DNA of 64,000 nucleotides. It comes from Antennarius striatus (lineage: Eukaryota > Chordata > Actinopteri > Lophiiformes > Antennariidae). A program made the position numbers and the translations under genes. The stretch spans positions 2,586,001 to 2,650,000 of the forward strand of contig NC_090783.1 in NCBI RefSeq assembly GCF_040054535.1. Direction: 5' to 3'. This document shows, one piece after another, positions 12,367 to 24,865 of this stretch (within the stretch, counting starts at the first letter, position 1; each line of letters opens with the position of its first letter). Below the pieces are notes generated by a model. The model worked only from the letters and a program-made list of their open reading frames with translations. It was not told the origin of the DNA and searched no databases.

Positions 12367-13097
12367 GTAAGACCACGGCAAAAATAGCGACTAAAGTTAT
12401 TTAAATATCATTTAAACGTGGTTTTTTTTTTTAAACGTCCTGCGTCAGCTATTCCACATCATTCATTCTGCTAGTCGAGTTATTTGCCTGAGTTTTTTCT
12501 AACGGTTTTCAACGTTTTTTTCTGTCCTTGTAATTATGTTTTTTTTTTTGTTTTTTTTTTGGAAATGCTATCATTAGTTATCTAAATGTGTGTTGTTGTT
12601 TTTTATTTTATCGTTTCTAAATTAAATTAACCCATCTCCCTTTTTTCCACTTCATCGGCAAACGGTAAATACTTTGACCTTCCCGTTTCCATGTCAGCAT
12701 CTCCTTTTTGCTCGGTTTCCCGGTCCGGTACTACTGACACGGATGACTGCAGATTAGATGTATTGTAATTATATTTTTAATTCACGATCAATAAATTATG
12801 AGGAATTCACGTGAGATACGTGTCAGCAAATTATTTAAATATAAATAAATATATATGTATATTTAAAAAAAAGTTATCCGAACATAACCTTGCCGGCGAC
12901 ATAACTGTTCACCTGATGAGAGTCCTGACAGGGATGACAGGTTAATTCGGCTTTTTTATTCATTTATTTATTTAGTGATGCGGTTTAGAGATGCTCCACC
13001 GGGAGGGAGTGGTCGTCTGTCTGTGCTGTTTGAGGTCTAACGACTGACGGTGCGGTTCTACGGACCGGGCTGCTGCCGTCTCTTTGAGATGCTTTTT

Positions 13098-13107
13098 CCA
13101 TATATGG
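13098..13107. promoter_or_regulatory. actb: intron-1 CArG box (SRF site)
   Basis: CCATATATGG, a perfect palindromic CArG element, lies in actb intron 1. An SRF-binding enhancer within intron 1 is a known conserved part of vertebrate beta-actin regulation. Confidence 0.75.
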
Positions 13108-13205
13108 ACATACCCAGAACCGAGGGTGAAATTCCCTGGATTTGCGCTGCGCCACAGCGACACCCAGCGGCCAGTCATTGTAATGACAGGGATTTGACCA
13201 CCTAA

Positions 13206-15384
<2,179 letters not shown>

Positions 15385-15896
15385 ACAGACTATCAGTCCC
15401 TTCTCCCAAAACACACTGCTACAAACCCAAACGACCAGCTCTGCATACACGCCTACACCAACACACTGGTGTATGCTGAGCCCACAGTACCACTTCCCAT
15501 TTTCCCTCATCACTATGGCTATGGCACCATGCCCCTGTTGGGGAGAAACTCTGCAGGAAGTACAGAGCGTGTCCCAGGCGGTGTGAATGTGTGAGGAACA
15601 TGATGTCCATTGTCGTGTTTGTTTAGGTAATTCCAGAAGTGTTTGTTCACCACCTTATTTGCCTCTATGAAGGTTTATTCTCTGGTGGGCCCGCCACCCA
15701 ACAGACCTGTAGTATTGCTTAATATGTAAATTATGTAATCTGAACTTGTTTTGTTTTTGTACTTTCAGCCTTAAGACAATACTCGGTCCAGTTTGTTTTT
15801 GTCATTATGCAAAAGACAAAGCTCCTACCTTGTATGGGTGTATGAAGGATTGTGCATGAGGCTACAAGCCTCTGGTATACACAACAACCTAATAAA
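15385..15896 (+). promoter_or_regulatory. actb: beta-actin 3'UTR and polyadenylation signal
   Basis: About 0.5 kb of 3'UTR ends with AATAAA at 15891-15896. Short ACACC-containing stretches near 15455-15470 resemble zipcode-type localisation elements, but that is only a suggestion. Confidence 0.6.
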
Positions 15897-16550
15897 GCGC
15901 ACATGTCAGAATCCAGCCTACGTGATCTTTATTCATTCATCCTGGTTCAGAAATGTGAGGCTTTGCACTGTTAGTCACAAGATTTGTTGAAGAAAAGTTA
16001 CTTACTTGGGTTAGGGGTTTATTTTTACCAACTACAGTATAACAGCACTATAATCAGTAGAGATACCTATACTAATTAAAAGCAATGTATGATTAAATTA
16101 CATGTGTGTATATTTCTTCTTTTGCGGTTTCTACTTGATAACTTTTACCCCGAATACCAGACTCCCAAACAATCAAATGATGACTTCTCTTACTCTGCCG
16201 CAACTGACCCCTTTTTACAAGCACCTGTCAAAGCCAAGTTAGGGGAAATATTTCATGTCCCTGTAAATCTCTAATAATAATGTAATCATTTAAATTCATA
16301 CAAGCCCTAGCATCAGCTTTACAGAGCTGACTATGAATAGTAAATAAAACCTGTGCTAAGGTGGATACTGCAAAAAATGTTGAAAGATACAAAATATATG
16401 AAGTATAATGTATACTAAAAACTTATAAGTGTTTAATGAATTTATATTTGCTGGGTGAAGCAGATCTTTTGAGGTTTTTCTGTGTTGCTGCTTGTGATTC
16501 TGCAGGAATAGCTTATTCTCATCTTCATATGAAGTCCTTTTTTATTAGTA

Positions 16551-16880
16551 AGATAGATACATAGATTTACTTTATTGATCCTAAACTGGGAAATTCCAAT
16601 GTTAAAGCAGCATCAATACATGTAACAATAAGGTTAAGAAGAATAAAATTAAGAGGAATAAGAATAAGATTTAGTATTAAAATTAAGAAGAAAATATACA
16701 CTAAGAAAATACAATTAAAAACATACAATAAAATGTGAAATGTGCAATAAACAGAATATGAAATGAAATATTGAATATACCTTACATGTAGTTTAGTAGC
16801 AGTAGTAATACTAATAGAGTTCCATGGTATGGTAAAAATAAATGTTTAGTTAGTGAGGGGGGTTGTGGTCTAGGTGGACT
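16551..16880 (-). mobile_element. 3' tail of an L2/Maui-like LINE (5'-truncated)
   Basis: Begins with a GATAGATACATAGA microsatellite, then TTTACTTTATTGATCC...GGGAAATTCC. Read in reverse this is the characteristic fish L2-type LINE 3' end with a tandem tail. The rest is A-rich 3'UTR-like DNA with no reverse transcriptase coding left. Confidence 0.55.
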
Positions 16881-17016
16881 TAAAATGTGACAATAATAAT
16901 AATAAATTTTATTTTTTTTGCAAAAACACTTTAATCACATTCAAACATTTTGCAATTTTACATGAGAGGAAAGCACTAAAGTGCTTCAGAAGAAGAAGAC
17001 GAAAAGGAAAAGGATT

Positions 17017-17028
17017 ATTATTATTATT

Positions 17029-17100
<72 letters not shown>

Positions 17101-17107
17101 GTTATTA

Positions 17108-17144
<37 letters not shown>

Positions 17145-17151
17145 TATTATA
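17017..17151. repeat. (ATT)n/(ATC)n trinucleotide repeat
   Basis: About 135 bases of ATT and ATC triplets in intergenic DNA. It creates artefactual poly-Leu, poly-Ile or poly-Ser open frames. Confidence 0.95.
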
Positions 17152-17261
17152 AAGAAAATATCTAGACGATATTTTAAAGTAGATAATGTATCCTTTTTAT
17201 CTTTTTCCCTTTATTCGATTTAAATAACTTGACATCTTGCAGGGAAACCGGATCCAAAGGA

Positions 17262-17269
17262 CCGGAAGT
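17262..17269 (+). promoter_or_regulatory. fbxl18: ETS-type site in the fbxl18 promoter
   Basis: CCGGAAGT about 200 bases upstream of the first fbxl18 ATG, in a TATA-less, comparatively GC-rich stretch typical of housekeeping promoters. Confidence 0.4.
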
Positions 17270-17464
17270 GTGTCCGTCACTAATATTCTTCCGTCATTGT
17301 GCACTGACTGAAGTGGTCCGTCCGGTGTCAGACGGAAATAATACATTCCTGCCGAGGAATCGCGTGCACCTCCTCCCGTGAGTGGGTCCGTGAAGCGGAC
17401 TTATGGGACCATGACCCGCCGGTTCGACCACATGAAGCCCTGCTGCTTGTGGGGAGAACGGTAA

Positions 17465-20400
17465 ATGGTTCCCGGCGACATGGATCGACACATTTCACAG
17501 GTGACTCCACCGACGAAACAACTCCCTGAAGCGGCTGATGGTAACGTTGTCATGTTGAATCAGACTGTTACGCTAAGCGGACTTAACACGCTAAACAGCG
17601 TTAGCGGTTTGTACCATATTAACTTGTTTGTGAACGAAAAGAAAATTATTAAACGAGTGGGAATTTAACTGATGGCATTGATATTAGATAGATATACTTT
17701 ATTCATCCCAAAATGGGAAATTTAAATTAATATTAATGTGTTAATGTATGTTTGTGATGTGATACTTTACGTTAAATCTGTTGTAGGAACATATAATGTG
17801 CTTGTCTGTAAATATAAGTTGTTAATAAAAGTATTTGTCACCCAGATGCCAATATCAGAACGACACGAGTAAAACCGTACGTGTCATTTTATAGTCCAAC
17901 AAGTAAATCACATAAATTGTGAGTTTTACAGCATCCTGGTTACCATGGTGAGTTCCTCTAGAGGTTGTTTGGTCAGACGCAGATTAACACAGATTCACTT
18001 TATCTGTCTCAGGCGGTGCACGACGAGGACACGATGTCTTCCACCTCGGTGGGGATGTCCGATTTGTCTGATGAGATTCTGCTGTGCATCCTCCGCCATG
18101 TCCCAGTGTGTGACCTGGTGCTGAATGTGGCAAACGTGTGCCACAAGCTGCACACACTGTGTCACGATAAGACCCTGCTGTCAACGGTCAGCCTGTCCGA
18201 GGAGTATCTGGTAAAGCTGGTTCTAGAAACCGCATTAATGTCAAGGTTGTTTTGGTTGCTTTTCCCTACATTGTAAATCTGTTTTCCCCCGCAGGCTGAT
18301 GACCTGTTGGTGCGGCACGCGTTGCGACAGCTAGCCCCTCACGTGCAGTCTCTCAGCCTGAATGGCTGCTACTGGCTGGCTGGTTCTACGATGGAGCTTC
18401 TGTCTCGTTGCAGAGGAGTGACGCACCTGGACGTTACCGGCTGTCGCCTCACTACCCCTCGCCTCTCCCGTCTCCTCTCCTCCCTTCCTCTGCTCACATC
18501 TCTAGCTTTTGACGTCACGGCCGGCTTCACTTTGGCTCGGCTCAGCTCGGAGGCGGTGGATTCGCTGAACCGCCTGTCGGAGCTCAGACAGACGCTTCTG
18601 ACGCCGAGTTACGGTGTGGTGCCATGTTGTGCCCAACTGCGCAAGTAAGAGTTGTTACTGAATTATGCAGTGTGTTTTCCCAGTAATTATCGGTTATTTG
18701 AAAGTTTGTTGCATCTCTGCGCTGCAGGTTGATGCTGCAGTTTGACATCCCAGATGTGACCAAAGAGGGCGTGGGTGTGTGCTGTCAGCTAATGGTGGGT
18801 CAGAGCAGCGTGCCACATTACCAGCAGCTGGAGGAGTTCACAGCCAGACTGGCTCCTGGTGAGGTGGGTTTGATCGTGTTACATTCCCCCCCTGCAGCTG
18901 TGTGCAGGTTGTAACGTCTGCATGTCGATGTCTCCAGGTCAACCAGACCCTGCTCCTCCTCTACCTGGCCGTCTTCAGCGTTCACGTGCCAAAACGTCTC
19001 CGAGTGTTCCTCGTGTCGATTCCCGGCCCGAACCCCGCCCACTGGCCAGCCGCTCCATCGCTGGCCCAGAGTTTGAATCGACGGGGCGACCTGGTGGCCC
19101 TGCAGCTCCCCAGGTCTTGGCTGGACGCCTCGTCCCTCAAAGCAGCCCTGGAGGGAAACAGTCCGAAGCATCTCAGCTTCAGCCGCTGCTCGGCGCTGCG
19201 GCCGCAGGTGTTTCAGTCGTTACTGGAGGGAGGAGTGGAAGACGCCGCGCAGCTGCTCAGCCTGAACCTCAGCGGGATCAACCAGGTGGTTTACTCGGAG
19301 TGCAGGAGCGCGGATGACCATCTGGTCCCTTGGACAATGAGCCGTTTGGCGGTTGGATGTTTCAACATCAAACACCTGAACTTGATGCACACTCACTATC
19401 ATCACGAAACCCCAAACCAAGGTGGGGAAGCTCACCTCTGCGCCAGCTTGGCCAAATTCAGACACCTGTGCTCTCTGACTCTTCCTGCCTGCGCTCTGTC
19501 AGATGGTTTGATCTCGCAGCAGGTCTCTAAGAACAACTCGCCTTCCTCTGCGTTGTTCCTCGGCTTTAAGAAGTCTCCTCGCGTGGGTTTCCAGAATTAC
19601 AGGCCCGGTTCGGGACCTTCTCCTTCAGGGGACAGCGCCGCAGCCCTCAAGCAGCTTCTAACTGGCTTCCCTCTTTTAGAGACCCTGGAACTCATCGGTC
19701 CAGGATTCGTGTCTGCGCTGCCCCGGCTTGAGCCTTGCGGCCGCGCCCACGTGGAGCCGCGGGGGATGTGTGCGTGGGCGCAGGGAGTCGGCGACGCACA
19801 CGTAGCAGCGCTCGAGGCTTTGCCTCGACTGCATCGTTTGACTCTAGCTGGGCTCCCCGGGGTCCTGAAGGGGACGGGGCTGGTGCAGCTGGCCGGGCAG
19901 TGCAGAGACCTGAAGGTCTTATCACTCGCCAACTTGGGATCACTAAAAATCATGAACTACACCCCTGCTTTGCTGGACACACTTAAGCAATGCACACAGC
20001 TGCAGGAACTCAGGTTAGGAGACGCCTTCGCACACACTTCATTTACTGTCAAATTAACATCACATCACTAGACTCGTCCCTTTAAGAATTACATTTTAGC
20101 TGTAGCTATAACGTATGTTTTTATATGAGATACATATTTTTTATGTAAGGATAATGTGGTATTAAACCAACAAACCCAGGATGAAAACATAACCTTAGCA
20201 GATGACCTAAATTTAAAAAAAAAAAAGAGATAACATTCACAAAACATTTACTATTAATTCTAAACGTAATGAAGTTTCATGGACTGAGTTCACCTCTGTG
20301 TCTGAAAGCCTATTGGCTCAGCTCTAGTATTTACAAGATGCGCTTGTAAATGTGCCCCATCACGTGAGTAGCGGATGCAACACGCTGCTGATGTGTTCAT

Positions 20401-21049
20401 GCTCGGAGATGATGAAAGCAGACACGGAGAACTGAACCACACACACACACACACACACACATATACCTGTTGCTCAGAATAAAGCTGATAAAAGGATTCT
20501 CTGGCCGGAATCTATCCTTAGTGTTTGCATCCCTAATTGAACCCTGTCCATATTCTACAGGCTGTTAAACGGTTCCGTGTTTGCAGGTTAGAGCAGCCCT
20601 ACCTGAACGCTGACGCCTCATTCTTCAACGCTCTGTCCTGCTGCTCTCGTCTGCGGCGTCTCTGCCTCATTTCACGCCGCGGCACCTTTGACCCGTCGGC
20701 CACGGAAACCTTCATGGAGAGATGCTGCCACGTCGTCATGTGCCACATGTTCATGGGCGGCACCTTAGTGGCTTGTCGCACTCTGCAGAAAGTTTTGCAG
20801 GACAGGTCGGTGCTGGCAAAGACCCTGATCACCCCCTATGTCTCGCATTCAACGCCTGGGTCTCGTTTCACACTGTGTTCTCTCTTTGACAGATTTTCAG
20901 TCGACCGCCCCGCCCTGAGTGTGGTCGTCTATCCGTTGCAGCACGAAGACCTGCCCTCGGTCATCAGAGACATCCCGCTAACGCTCCTGGACAGGATCAC
21001 GTTGTTCCAGAGCCACGTGGCCCAGCCACCACATCTATCTCCATTGTGA
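17465..21049 (+). CDS. fbxl18: F-box and leucine-rich repeat protein 18
   Basis: Seven coding exons with continuous phase: 17465-17500, 18013-18210, 18295-18644, 18728-18863, 18938-20013, 20587-20805, 20893-21049; 723 residues, close to the human protein. The F-box is SDEILLCILRHVPVCDLVLN near residues 30-60; the rest is degenerate leucine-rich repeat. Family-specific stretches include NGCYWLAGSTME, LTPSYGVVPCC, GQLMVGQS-like QLMVGQSSVPHYQ, and near the C terminus PLTLLDRITLFQS. F-box proteins bind SKP1 and present substrates to SCF ubiquitin ligases; FBXL18 has been linked to degradation of FBXL7 and of PI3K regulatory subunits. The start in a short first exon is chosen because exon 1 stays in frame with exon 2; a downstream Met at 18034 is an alternative. 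actb-fbxl18 adjacency is conserved with human 7p22.1. AATAAA follows at 21112. Confidence 0.95.
17684..17725 (-). mobile_element. L2-like LINE 3' tail fragment
   Basis: TAGATAGATATACTTTATTCATCCCAAAATGGGAAATTT-type sequence inside fbxl18 intron 1, the same 3'-end signature as at 16551. Confidence 0.5.
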
Positions 21050-21111
21050 TTTCACCAGAAAGCTCCAGTGTGATTGGTGCTCATCAGCTGTGGTGCTCTT
21101 CTACCGCGGGA

Positions 21112-21117
21112 AATAAA
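21112..21117 (+). promoter_or_regulatory. fbxl18: fbxl18 polyadenylation signal
   Basis: AATAAA 63 bases downstream of the fbxl18 stop codon. A second AATAAA occurs near 21229. Confidence 0.6.
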
Positions 21118-21119
21118 AT

Positions 21120-22054
21120 TCACAATCGGTTATTTATGATTCTTATTGTTTCAGAATTCCCTGTATCAACACATCAACCATATTATTTGTTGTATGTGTG
21201 GAAAATACTCAAAAAAATGTTAAGAAGGAAATAAACATTCTTCAGCAGGGAGGTGTTTGACTTTATAGTTCTGTAACAGAAAACCTAGATAATATTCTGG
21301 ATATGTATTTACCTGTCACATGTTCCACACATAACAAATGTCATTACCACATTTTACCTCTCACACTTATCAATAATTAATTGGCACAAAAACACAAATA
21401 TGTATGCACGTATGCACATATAAAAATGCCACTAATAACATCCAGTTGTTTGGTCAGACTCGAGCGTTAAGCCACCATTTTAAGTTATCTCACTTGGTTT
21501 GCTTCTTGGTTGATCTGGAGTTAAGTTTTCATACTTTACTGATCGATAGCTTGTCAGATACTATTAGACATTTTTCAGAGCAAGATGTAATTAAAATGAT
21601 CTGTGGTTTGTTTATTGGTTGGATAGATTGTCATCCAAAGTCTATGCAGAAGATTTCCATGAGAAAATACTTTAAAAAATATATCGTATTTACGTATTGT
21701 TTAAGTATTTCATAAACTGTGAATGACTAAACTCACATGAAAACATGTATGGGTGAGTAATAAACTGTGTAAGGCAACACAGAAGAAAATTAAATATATT
21801 TGTTACCGCTGTTCTGCAAATTTTTCCAAGATTCCAACTGATGTAAGATCTTGTTATTCCACTGTGGATGTTAAGGATGTGATAGGAATGGATGTCACTG
21901 TCGGTTTCCACCATGAGGACAATAGTGAATCATTCCTTACCTAATTAATACTTATAAAAGGGGAAAATTTATTGACCAACGTGAACAGTCTTGGCGCCCC
22001 GTCTCTTTACAGCTTGCCAAATTTAGAAATTTACTTGGAAATTTACTCCATGAC
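21120..22054. other. intergenic, AT-rich
   Basis: Nothing is supported here apart from AT-rich sequence. The right part may belong to the Tigger-like element that follows, whose left end could not be placed. Confidence 0.4.
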
Positions 22055-22370
22055 AAAACTTACAATGTCAAAGAAACGTTCTGCATCAGCAAAAGCACCT
22101 AACAACGCCCAAAAGCCAGAGAAAGATGCTAAATATTGCAGAAAAAGTTAAACTTCTGGACATGCTGAAGGAAGGTAGAAGCTACGAGGCTGTCGGGCAC
22201 TATTACGGAATAAATGAATCTTCGGTTCGTTGCATAAAGAAGGAGGAAAATAACATAAGGAGGACAGCAGCAATAAGTTTTAACAAGGATGCAACTGTAA
22301 CTGTCTGCATCAAGACCATTGTAAGGATGGAATGAACGTAACCCCTGTGTTAAGTGAGGGTCCACTACTA
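22055..22370 (+). mobile_element. Tigger-like (pogo/Tc1-mariner) DNA transposon remnant, transposase N-terminus, frameshifted
   Basis: A first frame starts MSKKRSASAKAP at about 22068. After a frameshift the next frame reads AEKVKLLDMLKEGRSYEAVG, then YGINESSVRCIKK, which is the CENP-B-type helix-turn-helix of Tigger/jerky transposases. Downstream, GTTAAGTGAGGGTCCACT near 22350 resembles the terminal region of such elements. The DDE catalytic domain is missing, so the copy is dead and internally deleted. Confidence 0.75.
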
Positions 22371-22865
22371 TGATCTTGATTTATTTGACTTTTTCATTCA
22401 TTATTGTTCTTTGTTTATTGTTTGTGTGTGTGTTTGGAATCTACACATGTGAAGAACATCTAAATACCATCTAAATACAGCTTCTAGTTATCCTTGTTGT
22501 GGGTGCTTGTAATTCAATGCAGTCTCACACCACATTTTGAAAATCTGTCCATCAGACTGTTGGAAAAACAAAAGATACAGCACCCAGAGGGCACAAGCCT
22601 TTGCAAAGTCAACCCTGTCTTAATATTATATCTAAAACCATTTATATTTTGACTATAATTATATGACGAATAAACCTCTAAACCTACACCTATATTTGAC
22701 ATTTTCACATTAGCTTCATGTTTGACAGTTAAAACAAACAAAAAACAATGACCTCCCTCCTCACAGGACGCACCTGTCCGCCGCTACACCTGACTGATCA
22801 GACGGTGGCGCTAATACGCCAAATATTCCTGCCAAAGAAATTCTAAAAATGTCGAAGAAGAAAAG

Positions 22866-22873
22866 TGACGTCA
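22866..22873. promoter_or_regulatory. palindromic CRE-like site
   Basis: TGACGTCA, a perfect cAMP-response element palindrome, with an ETS-like ACTTCCTGG about 12 bases downstream. It lies just before the presumed non-coding first exon (ending about 22949, GTAAAA donor) of the gene at 23340. Confidence 0.5.
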
Positions 22874-23339
22874 CGTCCGGTAAAACTTCCTGGCAACAAT
22901 ACAGAGCACCAAACTAACTTATGTGTTTGTTTTAGACGGGGATTAAAAGGTAAAAATATTTTGTCAGTTCAAAAGTAAAACACCAGAATGGATAGTTTAA
23001 ATTGTATTTCGTTAATGTAACAAAGAAAAAACAAATGTAGTCGCCATGAGGGTTTTTTTTTCACACACTTTGCGTTTCCCAAAGTAAGCTAGCTTTCTAA
23101 GTGTGAGCAGTTAGCTCGCTGTGTTTGGGATGGTGGGAGCTGCACTGATGCACTTCAGACACTATTTTAACTATTTATGTTTTTGAAAACCTTTTTGACA
23201 CGATCACACACGACTTCTACCCAAATCAACAACGATCCTGTCTGTAAACGTGTTTCACAAGACGTGAGATGTGAAGTAACAGGTGTTTGTACATCTGTAA
23301 ACTCTTTATTGCTTTTTTTTTTGATGCTAGATATTTATT

Positions 23340-24661
23340 ATGGATTCGGCGGTGGACAGTGGAGCAATAATCATTCTTAGTGATGATGACGAAGATGATG
23401 ATGAAAAAGACTGTGTCCTTGAAAACTCTGTTGAAATTGTGGAAAGGAAAGCTTTGAAGATCAGTGGTAACAACTATATTCAGCCAACACACCAGGTGCA
23501 GTATTACTGTCAGGTTATTGATGATCATCAGCTGGTCTTTTTCTAGTTTCAGACTCCTCCGCATCTCCTATTCCTCTGGATGAAGACCTGGTTGTCACCT
23601 TCTCTCGGCGAGCTGAGGTGTTGCCTCATGCACGCTATGACTGTCCCATACATCCTTTCATGTGAGTGAAGTCATTCAGTTTGTGAACTACTCATCAGTA
23701 CGTGCTCTTCCTTCACAGATGATCAAACTTCTTCTCTTCTATCCTCCTCAGGGCTGCAGATTGTGAAGCTGGTGCTCCTTTGGCTGTTAACCATCTTATT
23801 TGTAATCAGTGCTTTTGCTACATCTGTGACAAGTTGGCATCGACAGTATGTCTTGATATAGTCCATAAACTAACCACAGCAACATTGATTTATTATAGGA
23901 AATAATGTGTAGCACAGACATTGACTTACTGTTACCGTAGGCAGTAGCGTGTTAGTTAATAATGACCCTCCTGGAGGTGTTGAATTAATGATATCTAACA
24001 AAACAGCTAAAAAAAAATCAATACCCTGAATTTCCGTAGGTATGTGTTTCCTTCCTTGGCATTTCTGTTTTCAACATTAATGTTATTGCCGTGTGTTCTC
24101 AGTGTGTGATGTGGTGTCACGGTGGTGTGTGTCACTGCAACAGCCACAAGAAGAGCGAATTCTGGAACAACCTCAGAAAAAACGCGCTGCTGGGACGACT
24201 AAAGAACTTCAACTTCACGCTGTCTGAAATAGACGCTCATCTCCGACAAGCAGGTACACACCTTTATGGATAGAAAGCTCACATTCACACGGTGAACCAC
24301 TGGTTGTATGTAAATCGTGTCATTTCACTGCTCTTTGATTTTCCAGAGACGATGTTGCAGAGGTTCAGAGAAGAGCTTGCTGTTCTGTTCTCTATTTTCC
24401 TGAAGGGAAAGCCGGTCGAGGTCTACGGTGTGAATCCATCAGACGAGCACGTCCTTATCCACGAGTGAGTTATCATGCAAAGCTGTGTATAATGTTGAAA
24501 AATACTAACTCGCTGATAGGTGACTGTTTACTCAGTTACACACCGGTGTATGAGTTCGTGTCAACGTTCCTGAACATGGCGGATAAACATGACGACAGAG
24601 CTGCTGCCATCATGAGGCTGGGAGCTGCAGAAGACTTCATTCAGCATTATACAGGCTCGAG

Positions 24662-24703
<42 letters not shown>

Positions 24704-24830
24704 AAAGAGAGAGAGACTAAAATTGTCAATCTATTAATTGTCCTTATGTGATCTTCAGGGCGATGCTCATACAGTCTCCTATGGCTAACACGTCTGAAGC
24801 CAAAGTGATGTTACTGCAGAGGTGTGTGCG

Positions 24831-24865
<35 letters not shown>

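Noticed and set aside
16874-17223. Long Leu- or Ile-rich open frames
   Set aside because: Products of the ATT/ATC trinucleotide repeat.
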